Assembly (NCBI GenBank): GCA_037953625.1
Contig: CM075652.1
Coordinates: 35,334,501 to 35,398,500, forward strand
From: Crotalaria pallida
Taxonomy: Eukaryota; Streptophyta; Magnoliopsida; Fabales; Fabaceae
Length of the DNA stretch: 64,000 nt
Direction of reading: 5' to 3'
The notes beneath the pieces are model-generated. The model ran no database searches, was not told the origin of the DNA, and worked only from the letters and a program-made list of their open reading frames with translations. Made by a program: the position numbers and the translations under genes. Positions 11,890-23,515 of this stretch are shown here, in pieces; positions within the stretch are counted from its first letter, which is position 1; every line of letters begins with the position of its first letter.

Positions 11890-14800
11890 TGTAACACCCC
11901 GATTTGATAACTTGAAAATATAATTTCTTTAATTAATGTAGTCAAAATTTGGGCCAATTTTTTTTTTTTTTGATAACATAACATGGACATGAGAATCTCC
12001 AAGCTCCAAAATCTTTTATCAAAATAATTTGCAACATAAATTTGATTCTCATATCACACGTTATACTTCAAGTTCCAAACCGAGATGTTACGAAACACCG
12101 CACTTTGAAACTCGCTTTCACAAATCACATTTAATAGCCCATATCTTTTATGTTTAACCAGAAAACATAATTATGATTATCCAGCTTTGTAAAACATCTT
12201 TCGGGTGTACATGTGGATGCAGCTAATGATGTCTAAGTACATGGTAAGGGAGTACAATACTTGATCATAGATACTATGACAGTAGACCTCCGTCCAACGC
12301 ATTCTCCTCAGAAGGGTCGAATCATCAGCCATCGTGTCCTCGAGCCGAGCTTGACCATCTTCTCCTTCGAGACTCCATCTCGGTCGTGTCTTCGTAGGCC
12401 ATCACTTGAAGCGCCGACTCCCAATATAATCTACTTTCTCTGTCGCCTGTGGACATCATCACAGAAGTCCACAGGGACGGGAAAAGACAGAGAGAGTAAG
12501 CATTCCGAACGACGCATCGTCGACGGTGTGGATTTACGATAGGCAAAATATTAAGACAATACAAGCACACAACGATACACATTCACAACACAACAATACA
12601 ACAGATGATTATGCAGGATGCATGAGGATGCGATGCAATCGTCACATTATCTAATACTTTATCCTTATCTTAAGGGAATCTCTTAATCAATTCATCTCAC
12701 AAAGTCGAATCTCTTTAACAGCTTGTCTCGCAAAGTCAAAGTTTCTTTGTCCACATATCTCGAGTCCATATTATCGGGTATTTAGGCTTTGTGGTCTCGG
12801 TTTCAAGTCTACATCTCCTCGGGATCCATCCACCTAGTCGGAAGCAATCAGAAGTACAGGATCTCTACCACACCGACTCCTGGAGACTACACCAAGATAC
12901 ACTATAAATGCCCGGGAAATAAAAATGTCATGACAAAGGGTGTCAACCTCCACCGTGTTCAAGCATCCCTCTTCTGATCCTGATTTAGTCAAGGGGGTGT
13001 CAGTCATCCATCTAGTGTACACGCAGTACTTCAGCTATGACACCAGACTACCTACCCAACCTCGGATGGTCAACCCAAGTCACTGTAGCTTTTTCCCGCC
13101 TAGACAGACTCCTCTTAGGCTTCTTGACGAATCACCGTCATTACCTCCCCCTATCCTAATCAACAAGTGATTACCACGTAGGTAAACACCGTGTCTTCCT
13201 CTCCACTACTTCGGGTAAGGGTTTTTTTTTAGTCGTAACGGTTATACTCGATTTGTCCTAATGTCGACCCATCCTAAGTCGCCTCCGTCATATAGCACCA
13301 ACCATATGCGGGTTACTTCTTGTGGGACTCGACTACTATATCTGACGGGCTCCGACCCGTCCAGAATCATTCTCAACAGCATTCTCAACACATGGCTATG
13401 ACCATGTGGATACACTCTCAACATATGGCTACGACCATATGGAAATCATCTCAGCACATGGCTACAACCATGTAGATACACTCTCAACATATGGCTACGA
13501 CCATATGGAAATCATCTCAACACATGGCTACAACCATGTTGATACACTCTCAACATATGGCTACGACCATATGGAAATCATCTCAACACATGGCTACAAC
13601 CATGTAGATACACTCTCAACATATGGCTACGACCATATGGAAATCATCTCAACACATGGCTACAACCATGTAGATACACTCTCAACATATGGCTACGACC
13701 ATATGGAAATCATCTCAACACATGGCTACTACCATGTGGATACATTCTCAACATATTCCACAGTCATTGCATCCATGTTTAAAACATCGTCGTCACATTC
13801 ACATCATCAGCTCGATCCACGTACTCGGCGCATCAGCATCATCCAGTTCCATTGCGTGTTCCACCCCTTAAAGTTTCGCTCTAGTCGTTGGGGAATTTCT
13901 TATAATTTTCTATGTCTCTTCTATTCTTATCTTATATAGCGGGATGATGCACCATGCATATGCAATGACAATATAACAGCAATACATCTCAACATAAGCA
14001 AATATATCAATCAATCAATACCATGTAATGGTATAGGTCTGAGTCTTCGTATACCGCGATACAAACAATCACACAATTTATCGGGTATACTACTAGCTAC
14101 GATAGACCTTTACTCCGTCTTTGAGAGAGTACGGAGTGTCCTAATAGATCACCTAAAAACCACGGTGTCTTAGGGAAGCTTCTCTCTCACCTCAACTCCA
14201 GCAAATACCTCGTCCGAAATCGTTGCGGGTCCTCCAACTGTCAGCTGCTCCAGGTTCTTGACTTATACGCACCTTACACTAGATAGGAGACACTAACGTT
14301 ACTAGTCTATCTAAATGATCGCCATACTCGGAAATCAAAACGTGTTTTCGAAAACTCATTTCACTTCTTTCAGAAAATCGTAAAACATCAAGATCTTCTC
14401 AAATAAAAATCCAATTTTCATTGTACGTTAAATACTTTGAAATCATCATAAGAAATCAATAAAATCATTTTAAATAAATGGATCGGTTGCTGGTCCGTCT
14501 TGGACAGCAGCTCGCTCGATCCCGAAAACATCGAATAACGCCACTTTTGAAATCCAACTTTTCTTAAATCACGTACTATTTAAAACTTAAACTTTTAAAA
14601 CTAACCAAATACATTTTCAGGATGAAAAACAATTTAAATAAAAACTGGACAGCAGAGATGCTAGCCCATAAAACACTCTTTAGAAAATCCGAAAACATTG
14701 AAAAATCGCATTTTTCAAACCAACTTCATCTTATATTGAGTACTCATCAAAACTCAACTTCAAATCACTTTGAAAACATCTTTAAATAAGAAATACAACT

Positions 14801-17800
14801 TGTAAAAATTCTGGACAGCATCATATACTAAGTCCCAAATTCATTTTCCATTGTTCAAAATCAATTTAAATCCATAAACAAATTAAGCATCTTGAAAACA
14901 ATTAAATAAACACCTTGATTAACAATTTTTCAATCTAATAAAGTAATGAAACATATAGGCACATATATAAACTGAATCATACTCATATAAACACTTTGAA
15001 TAAATAAATGAATTGGTTGTTGGTCCATTCTGGACAGCCACAACCAAGATTCGAAAACACCGAAAAATCGTTATTTAATCTCTTTAATACTTCATGTTAA
15101 AATGATCATTTGAAATGATTTATTTTCAAACATAACACTTAAACAAGGTAGTTCAATTAACATGCACCACTTAAAACAAACCATTGGCACATAGCACATA
15201 GCACATTTTCAAATCAAAATTTCGAACTAATAATCTAGACCGAAACACCGCAAACAATTAACTTTGCAAACTCATTCATGCATAGTCTAAACATACCATC
15301 AAGAAATCAATTATTCAATTATTTCAAGACGTTATAATCATCATACAAGTCCAGCCAAGTCACAAAACAAAGCACAAAATTCACGTTTGTCAAAAACATT
15401 TAAATAAAGCTTTTGTTCAATTATGGAAAAGCACAAAAGATAAAATTCAAAACCATACCAAATCAACTTGTTTAATTCCCAAAATTTTCAGAACATACAC
15501 ATATATTCCAAAGTTCATCATATAAAATTTCTAAGTCATTTGAACAATCCTAGACTAGGTTTCAAATCAGATTTTGTATGAAAAGCAAAATAGAACTGTT
15601 GCTGACCTCAGGCCAAGATGCCATAATTGAAAATAGTGTTTCAACTCCTAATTGCATGAAAATTGGTATAAACCTTCCTTACACAATCAAGAACATCTCA
15701 TAAAAATTTCAGAGTATTTGGAGTCGTTCAAGTCATACTTTTTCAATTAAATTCGTCACTAAGTCTGGAAAATCTGAACCAAATAGTTCACTGTTTCTCA
15801 ATTGGTAAAAATATCAAACCAACTCCAAATCACCTCAAATTTTACAGAGAGTCACAAGACATGTTTAAGGAGCTACCATAAATATTTCAAGCAATTTAGA
15901 GTAGTAAAAGTTCGAAAATTTTGTTCCTCTTTAAACTGAAAAACTTATTTTCTTAAAATTGTTTTTATAAAGTTTACTCTTCTATAAATAGAAAATCAAT
16001 TCCAAAAATCATTTAAAAATTCAGAGAGGTTCATTTTACAATACTTAAGACAGTGACAAAATTTCAAGAATATTGAACATACACACATGTTATTTATCCA
16101 AGGTTAAATTCACGCATATTCACAATTTCATCATAAACTTTAATCAACAAATTTGTTCATTCATTCATTTTTATGAGAATCAGAAATACACTCATACACA
16201 CAATTCAACACATATTCATTCAAGAAAATTTAACTCAAAGGCTAAGGTCCAAACCATGACCTTGGCTAGGTTTTTCAAAAACATTTTTAAAGATTCAAAA
16301 CTTAAAGACAATTCCAAATCCAACAACAATTCCATATAATTCATCAAGTAAGTAAAACATAACCTTAGCATGTATTTCCTATATAAAACCGTGAGCATCA
16401 TTATCTCTCTAACAATTTTGATTTCACATTTAACACATATAATCAACTCAATAGTTCATGGAAATCACTTATTCATCAAGTAAACTTAAGAAAATCTTAA
16501 CCCTTTCATTCACACCTACAAACCGTGACTATCACAAGAAATCACAACATCAAAAAATTTTATATTCATCATTAAACCTCAAGATCATGACATGCAAAAG
16601 ATCAAGCAAAAGAAAATCAACTTTCAATCATCCACAAAGATCTTCACATTAACACTCTAACGTCAACAAATCATAGTTTAAGCATAGATCTTGACATGCA
16701 TGAAGTTAAAAACACTAGATCTTTGGAAAGTCATTCATGAAAACTCAAATCAAGCTCTTTTTCAAAAATACTTTTAAGAAATCAAAGAGGAAAACCCAAG
16801 ATCATGAGGAAAACAGTTTTCTTAACAAAACTTTAAGATCAAGTTGAAAAATCAACATGCATGTAAAGGAAATCACTAGATCTAAGACAAAGACAAACAT
16901 GCATCAACACTTTTCAAACAAAATCAAAGTTTTAGAAGAGAATCATGAGAAACGAAAATGGATCAAGGAAAAGGTTTAAAGCTTTTTAGATCATGAAATA
17001 AAATTCTTACTTAATCAAAAACTTTCAAGAATCAAGTCCAATTCCTTGGTTTCTCTCCTCTCTCCTCACGGTTCACTCACTCTTCCCTTTAGGTCCATGG
17101 TTTCTCTTTCTTTTCTTTACTCTCTTGGCTTGATCTAGCTTAGGTTATGAAGAGTTTGGTGTTGAAGTTTGGTTCCTCTTCTTCTCTCTTCTAATTCGGC
17201 TTCTCTCTCTTTTTGTCTCTCTCACTAAGAGCTTGATGTAGCTCTTTAGTGTTGTGTTTAGTTTGGGAAAAGAACTGAAAGAAAGTGTGTGTGTTGATGA
17301 AAGAATGAGGGAGGATTCACTTACTCCCACACGGTTTCAACCCCCTTCTTTTATTCTTCTTTACTTTTTCCTAATTGCCATCAAGGGTTTGCATGGGGGG
17401 CTTCTTTGCAACTACTTGGGGACTAATTTACAAAACTTGGAGACCAAGTCTTGCACTTGAGCCCCTCACGGCCCCCTTCCTTCCTCCTTCCTATTCCTTC
17501 ACCTTTTCCTCCTTATGTCATGTTTGGTCATCTTGATGATGTCATGGGTTTGACTATAAGGCATGCAACTTGGTGACTAAGCAAAGCTACTTGGTTGCCA
17601 AGTTTCTCACCTAGCATTCGGCCATAGGGTGGTTTAGGGTAGGTTAGTTTAGCTTAATTAGGTTTAAGGCACTAATTAGGTTCTAATCATGATTAGGGTA
17701 GGATTAGGATAATTAATCTAGGTTTAGTCCACTAATCCTCGGTGATTTGGGCTTAATCAGGGATTTAGGCACTAATCAAAACTTAATCATAGGTTTAAGG

Positions 17801-18434
17801 AAAACTAATTCTAGGTTAGTTCACCAACCTTGAGGATTTAGGTCTTAAGATAGTGATTAAGTTCTTAATCAAGGATTAAGAACTCGATTAGGGTTTTAAT
17901 CCACGATTGGGATACTAATTAGGGTTTCTATGGATAACGCTAGATCAAGACGATTGGACTTTGATTTTTGAACTTAGAGAAAATAATTTTCCATCTTAAA
18001 ACCATAAAATCATATAAATCAATTAAGAAGACAAAATCTCAATAAAAACCTCAAGCAATATGATTCATTGAAAACCTTAGAAAATCAAGCACATAAAATC
18101 ACACACAAGTAAATTAAATTTCAAAGCATAAAAACCCATCATGAAATCAAAACTCTTTTAAATAAATTTTCAAATCAATTAGGTTAAATTCATAAAAATG
18201 CACAAAGAGATTCATTTCTTAAATGAAATTACAAATAATAAAATTACTCCAAACTCAATAAAATCACTTGCTTGAATTCTATAAAAATCTTTGTTTACTA
18301 AAATTCCATAAAATCGAAAATTGATTACGTAATCGAATAAAATACTCATCGAATATCATTTGTAAAACAATATCTCAGAACTCTTCTTTAGTGAAAACTT
18401 ATTTATCGTTGTTAGGAAAATACGAGATGTCACA
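11890..18434 (-). repeat. A: solo LTR, about 6.5 kb, inserted in the B LTR
   Basis: The element begins TGTAACACCCCGATTT at 11890 and ends GATGTCACA at 18434, so it is minus-oriented. The flanking 5-mers are GACCA (11885-11889) and TACCA (18435-18439), a target duplication with one difference. There is no gag, pol or primer site between the ends, so it is best read as a single unusually long LTR left by LTR-LTR recombination. It is homologous in inverted order to 2002-6879. It contains a tandem palindromic array (about 13385-13760), a likely transcribed CT-rich leader near 17040-17340 on the minus strand, and long AT-rich stretches without coding content. Confidence 0.72.
13385..13760. repeat. 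Tandem array of 33-bp palindromic units in LTR A
   Basis: About eleven 33-bp units alternate between two types, giving a 66-bp higher-order period. Type 1 contains ACATGG...CCATGT and type 2 contains CATATGG...CCATATG, each around a 6-base centre (CTACAA or CTACGA). Each unit can form a hairpin, and the arms differ between types in a matched way. The array gives a repetitive 177-codon ORF (13406-13939) on the strand opposite to the LTR, which I regard as a by-product of the 33-bp (11-codon) period. Confidence 0.9.
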
Positions 18435-19537
18435 TACCAGCAGTAAACAAATTTTGCAAATTCATGTTATAAGCATATATAATTAAATAAGAAAATAAAC
18501 TCAAGCATTCAAAGTTCAAAATACTTTTTCTACTATTAATTAGATTAAGTTACAAACTACAGATAGATTACAGAAAATTCATTTTCATGAGTACACTCAC
18601 AAAGTTACTTTTATACTTCCTAATAAATTTTTAGATACTTATAAGAAAGATTTTATCATTAAGCATACATCAAAAAAATGATTTTTTTATCCCTGATGCA
18701 ACTATTTTACAATTTTGGACAGTACATACAGAACTTCTTAAAAATTGAATTTTCTCCTAAACAGTTCATTGAGAACACATGCCACTTTTTCCTAAAAATT
18801 CTTTACAAATCCTAATATAATAAAATGATTAAACATGATTAAAATAATGCATATTGGTTTGCTAGACAGACACCTCAAATCTAGTTGCATCACTTAAAAA
18901 AAATAAACTAAGAGACTCTAGCATTCCTATACATACAGTAATTACATATAAAAATCAAGCAAAGTACACACCTATAAAAAATTTATTTGAAACCTTGTAT
19001 CTTATGAAAATAATACTTTTCAGTAATAATAAAATTTCTAGCTCTAAATACATTTTCTTCAGAATACCTAATACATTTAGATAGTCATTTATTTACATCA
19101 GAAAGATCAATTAGAAAAATAATCAAACATCTTTTTTTTTCTTCAATAATTTCGACCAACCCTATATAAAAGAGTACTTTTTAAATTTTTCAAACACACA
19201 TGTATACTTTAGGCACATAATCTCATATACTCAAAATAATCAATTTGGCACAAAGATAATCACTTTTTAAGAAAATTTACTTTTGTCCAGTAACTAGTTT
19301 ACAATTTCTACTAAACACATAGTCAGATATTTGAACAATAAAATTTCACTTTCCTAATCCTAATTTACCAAATCAAATAGTATCAATCAAGTGTAACTTT
19401 TAACTCAGAAATCATTTATACTTCACTGTTTAACACAAAAATCCAGAATTTCATTTGTTTGCACAAAACTATTTTCATAGCAACATCAGAGATCAAATAA
19501 TCATCCAGTCAGTCACATAACATAATAACAACTACTA

Positions 19538-19539
<2 letters not shown>

Positions 19540-19569
<30 letters not shown>
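19540..19569. repeat. TA dinucleotide microsatellite
   Basis: About fifteen TA units in the B LTR. A shorter, interrupted TA tract lies at 21282-21317. Confidence 0.95.
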
Positions 19570-19573
<4 letters not shown>

Positions 19574-22219
19574 ACCAAGCATTGTAACAATACAAAAAGA
19601 CTAAATTTTCTTCTTTTCTTTTAATGCTACATCAGATCTCAGTAACACAAAATTCTTCAGAATATACTTTAGTTTTCATTTTGAATCAAAACAAGAAAAC
19701 TACAATACTTCAAACAGATAACAATTTCTATAAAATATATACATATGTCTATATTGTAAGAACACACAAATATTTCAGAATATAAATTTTGTGCTACAAA
19801 ATTAGGTCATCTCAAGGCAAAAGAAAAGGGGAGATTATCCTCTTTAAACAATTCATTTTTGTCCCTTTCCTTTAAACCTCTATTCATTTGACCATAAAAA
19901 CAAAATATTATCACAAATACATAGATCATAAAAAGAAGAAATAGAAACTTTTGTTCTTGCTATTATAAAAAGAATTTAGGGATTCTGACAACAATAGAAG
20001 AAGAAATGAACTGAATTAAAATAAGGACTTAGAATTACCTCTTCTCCTAAAGCTAAAAGACTTTCCCAAAGGATGAGAAAATTTTCCTCCTCTTCCCCTA
20101 TGCAACTCGCCATCCTCCTCTCTCCTTCCTCTTGGAATAAAATTTTTTTCTCAGAATGATAGCAAGCAATTTGTGTGAAATTGTGAGAGGTGTGGTGGTC
20201 TATTTATAGGTGAAGAGAAATCCAATTTTCCCCTTCCTTCAGACCTCAAATTCGTCCCCCCTTAGCCATAGTGAGTCAGCATTTTCAATTTTCACTTTGA
20301 AACACACACATGCATTAATGAAACTCTTCTAAATCCTATGGCTTATTAACTTAAGAATGATTCCCCACAAGTTCATAAAATTCTACTCTCTCCCTCCTAT
20401 TATTTTTTTTGGACGGTGCATATATATATAAAAATAAGAAGAAAAATTTCCATTGGTCCATTTTGAATTCACCTCAAAATTGACCAATCACATTAAGGCT
20501 TTCATTTTAATAATTCAAAACAAAATTTAGAAAAAGCTACTATTTGGACTGTGCAATCAGTAAACATTTAAATAAACTTCTCAATATAAAATTATTTTAT
20601 AGCCCAATAATTTATTTCATGCTCTAAAATAATTTTTCTAAGTTAAGACAATACCAAAAATTCGTTCTTCTCTACTGTACAAAATTTTTTGTAAATTCCA
20701 AAATAAAAATTCTCTTTTCATATATTCAGATACTACATTTCAATACGATCCTTTTCATATAAAGTTTATAATTTTTGGACTTACGGTTTGAAAGTTATGA
20801 ATTTTTGAAGTTCTAAGATCATTTCCCTTCAAAAATGCACTTCATAAGCTTTCAAATATTTTATAATGATAAAAATACGAAATTTTATTTTATTTGGATG
20901 ATAGTCCAATATAAAACTTCAGAAATGTATTTTTGTTTTCAAAATAAAATATACTTGAGTCAAAAGGCCATTAAATGCATTAAAGTCACACCTTTACACT
21001 TAAAACTCAAAAATTCGTTTAGTACTGTAGCAGTGATAAAATTTTGAAAATTTTAAAATAAAAATAAAAGCTTTACATTTTCATAATCTACGCTTCGATA
21101 CGGTCGTTTTGACATATCATTTGTAATTTTTCGACGTACGGTTGAAAAGATATGAATTTCTGAAGATAGGATACTCAAATCCTTCAAAAAGCATTTTATT
21201 TTCTAAGATCATTTAAATCAAATATTTTACCTTAAAATATTTCATTTAAATATGCTAGGGAAATCTTTGGTATGTATCACGTACATATATAAATATATAT
21301 ATATACACATATATATAATTCATACGATTTTAATTAAATCCAGATATCACAATCAAACATAATTTATTAAATTCAATTATAAATTCACAAATAAATTGGG
21401 TAAAATTGTGAGTCTCACACATTGGCCGAAAATTCACACAAATCAAAGCAAGATTCGTTTAAAATCAAAGACATAAAATCATGGAATTATTTCTCCTTTT
21501 TTTTTAAGATCGTGAGCTATTCCATGAAAAATAAACAAACTTTAATTTATTTTTCTTAGCTCAAATCAACACAACAATTTACATCCATTATCACACCAAA
21601 GTCTCACCTTTTCAACCTAAATTATCTCATGCATGCACTTTAAAATTCTTAAATCAAATAAATATCAACATGCGTGTGCCTTTTCATGATGATCAAAGCA
21701 TGATCTCCTAGTTTTCTAGGCTTGACCGAATAACCATCATCATAAATCAAAGTTTGGCTTCAAATCTTTAACATGCAAAGAACATAATACATAGATCAAG
21801 TCCTTTTTGTATCAAAATCATTTTCAAAAGCTTGCTTTCCTTAGTTTCTTTCAAAACCGTGATGAACATCAAGGAAAAATCAAGTATTTTTGCTCAAAAA
21901 TAACATGCAAGACTCAAGATTAAAGCTTTATCATAGATCAAGTCAAGATCATGACATGCAATCACTTAGATCAACTTTTCCAAGAACAAAATCAACATGC
22001 AATCACTTAGGTCCACTTGAAAATCATCAACACATGGTTTACTAACCATGGCCGAATCATCTAACTTGTTGATTAGCATTTTACAAGTTTCTTTAACTTT
22101 TAAAAGTTCATGATCAAAGCATAACCAACACATGCAATCATCAACTAAGCCACAAAATCCAACATGCAAAAAAAGAAAATAAGATTACAAAGCCATAAAT
22201 CCCAAACTAACTCTAAACT

Positions 22220-22851
22220 TGTAGTGTCCTAGAACACTATGTTCTTAACCCTCTAAGCCCTCAAGATTATGGTAATCAGGAGTTCAAGAGAGGATCAAGT
22301 GTTTATGTGTGACCTTATGGTTTTTCTGCAGTTCCAGTTGGGAAAAGCAGGGTTTCCCTAGTCAACAAGTGTGTGCAGAGTGTCAACTTAGGGATGAGAG
22401 TACGTACCTGAAACCCTAGCTGTTATGAGCCATTTATAGGGTTTAGAGGAGGTTGATATGGGCCGTATGGGCCTTGTACCAGAGTTAAGCTGAACCTGGA
22501 TTCTGTGAGATAATATCGGAGGTTTATGCTCTTAGAATCTGGATAGGGTCAACTTACGATCCCATGTCTAGGCTGTTGCGAGATTCCAGGAGAGATTTGC
22601 GGAAGGGATAGGAAGCTGTGGTAACTGAGTCTATCTACCAGCCGACGTTATATCTTGGCCCTGGAGTCCCGAGCCGATGGGCTGAAGACCATTGGCGAGG
22701 CTCGGCCCCATCAAGTCCGAGCCTGGTCTTTTATTGTACTCGAAACCAGCGAGTCCGAGCGAGGGACGTTTGTGCTGAGTAAACCGAGGGAGGGGTCCTT
22801 GAAGAATCCCTTATATAAGACTTAGTCCTTATTGGGTCGGCAGACCCTACA
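22220..22851 (-). repeat. T2 3' LTR
   Basis: 632 bp, minus-oriented, aligned without gaps to 32330-32961 with 4 substitutions: one in TATCTTGG/TATCTCGG, two in TACTCGAAACC/TACCCGGAACC, and one in GCTGAGT/GCTAAGT. A TATA-like box on the minus strand (TTATATAAGG) lies near 22811. The plus-strand start contains an inverted repeat AGTGT-CCTAGA-ACACT. Confidence 0.96.
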
Positions 22852-22866
22852 AGCCCCCCAGCTCGT
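22852..22866 (-). promoter_or_regulatory. T2 polypurine tract
   Basis: The minus strand reads GAGCTGGGGGGCTT directly next to the 3' LTR, the expected primer for plus-strand DNA synthesis. The same core occurs twice in T1 (591-600 and 691-700). Confidence 0.88.
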
Positions 22867-23515
22867 AAGACTTTATAAAGTCTGTGACGAGGTAGCATGT
22901 GCTTAGGGTTAGACCTCCTAGATGTCTCAGTTCGAATGTGTGACAGCTGTCCGAGTTGACGTTTTGGTTTCTCTAGGTACGGCGCACTCTCTTGTAAGTT
23001 GTGCCAAATCATTACAAATTTTGAAATTTGAAAAAGCGCCTCCTGAAACTGCCACGTCTCTTCCAACGAGTGGTTGCATGCGTTTGTGGGCTTTCGGCCC
23101 ATATATGCGATACGGGGGGAAACTGAAAAGTTTCCGTCATTACTCCAAATCACTCCTTCATATCTTTACTAACATTTCTCATTTCTTTGCCTCCTCCAGA
23201 ATCTTCTCAACCAGAATCCCCCATTTCCCTCTCCTCTAATCTCCTTCCCAATTCCTCCGCATTTGAACCCGAACTCTTCTCCTGCTATCCTAACTTTCTC
23301 AAAACAACTTCTTCAAACCCAGTTTTCTCATCTCTTTCAGCAACCAAAAAGCAGGTATTTTTTCCAACTTTTCTTGTAACTTCTGCGGTTTTTCAATTTT
23401 CGTGAATGGGGTTTTTTGTTTTGGGTTTCCCAGTGCGCTTTGATTTTAGAGGTTCTGGGTTGTCTCTGGGTTTTGTTCTAAGTGAGTAATGTTTAGGCTT
23501 CTTTTCATTTAAATC
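22867..23515 (+). promoter_or_regulatory. Putative promoter and 5' leader of the T2 antisense gene
   Basis: No ORF of note. A TATA-like stretch (CATATATG) lies near 23100 on the plus strand, followed by a pyrimidine-rich region that looks like a plant 5' leader. A possible leader intron is bounded by AAGCAG|GTATTT near 23353 and GTTTCCCAG near 23434. All of this is inference from motifs. Confidence 0.4.

Larger units (their letters stand above)
9229..21419 (-). repeat. B 5' LTR (about 5.6 kb), interrupted by solo LTR A
   Basis: The left edge, TGTAACACCCC at 9229, is the complement of the LTR 3' end and abuts the primer site. The right edge is placed at 21419, where the minus strand reads TGTGAGACTCACAATTTTACCC, an LTR-start-like sequence. 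The two pieces, 9229-11889 and 18440-21419, total about 5.6 kb. A minus-strand TATA-like box (CTATAAATAG) lies at about 20200-20209, followed downstream by a CT/AG-rich leader. The block at 10640-10760 resembles A at 13100-13215, so the LTR families are related. The right edge is less certain than the left because the 3' LTR is not in the window. Apart from a small ORF at 9779-10021 no coding sequence is seen. Confidence 0.65.

Noticed and set aside
13385..13760. CRISPR-like array of palindromic repeats
   Set aside because: Units are contiguous, with no variable spacers and no cas genes, in a plant LTR. It is a tandem repeat.
13406..13939. 177-codon ORF with repeating DTLSTYGYDHMEI
   Set aside because: It is produced by the 33-bp period on the strand opposite to the LTR, and there is no sign of a gene.
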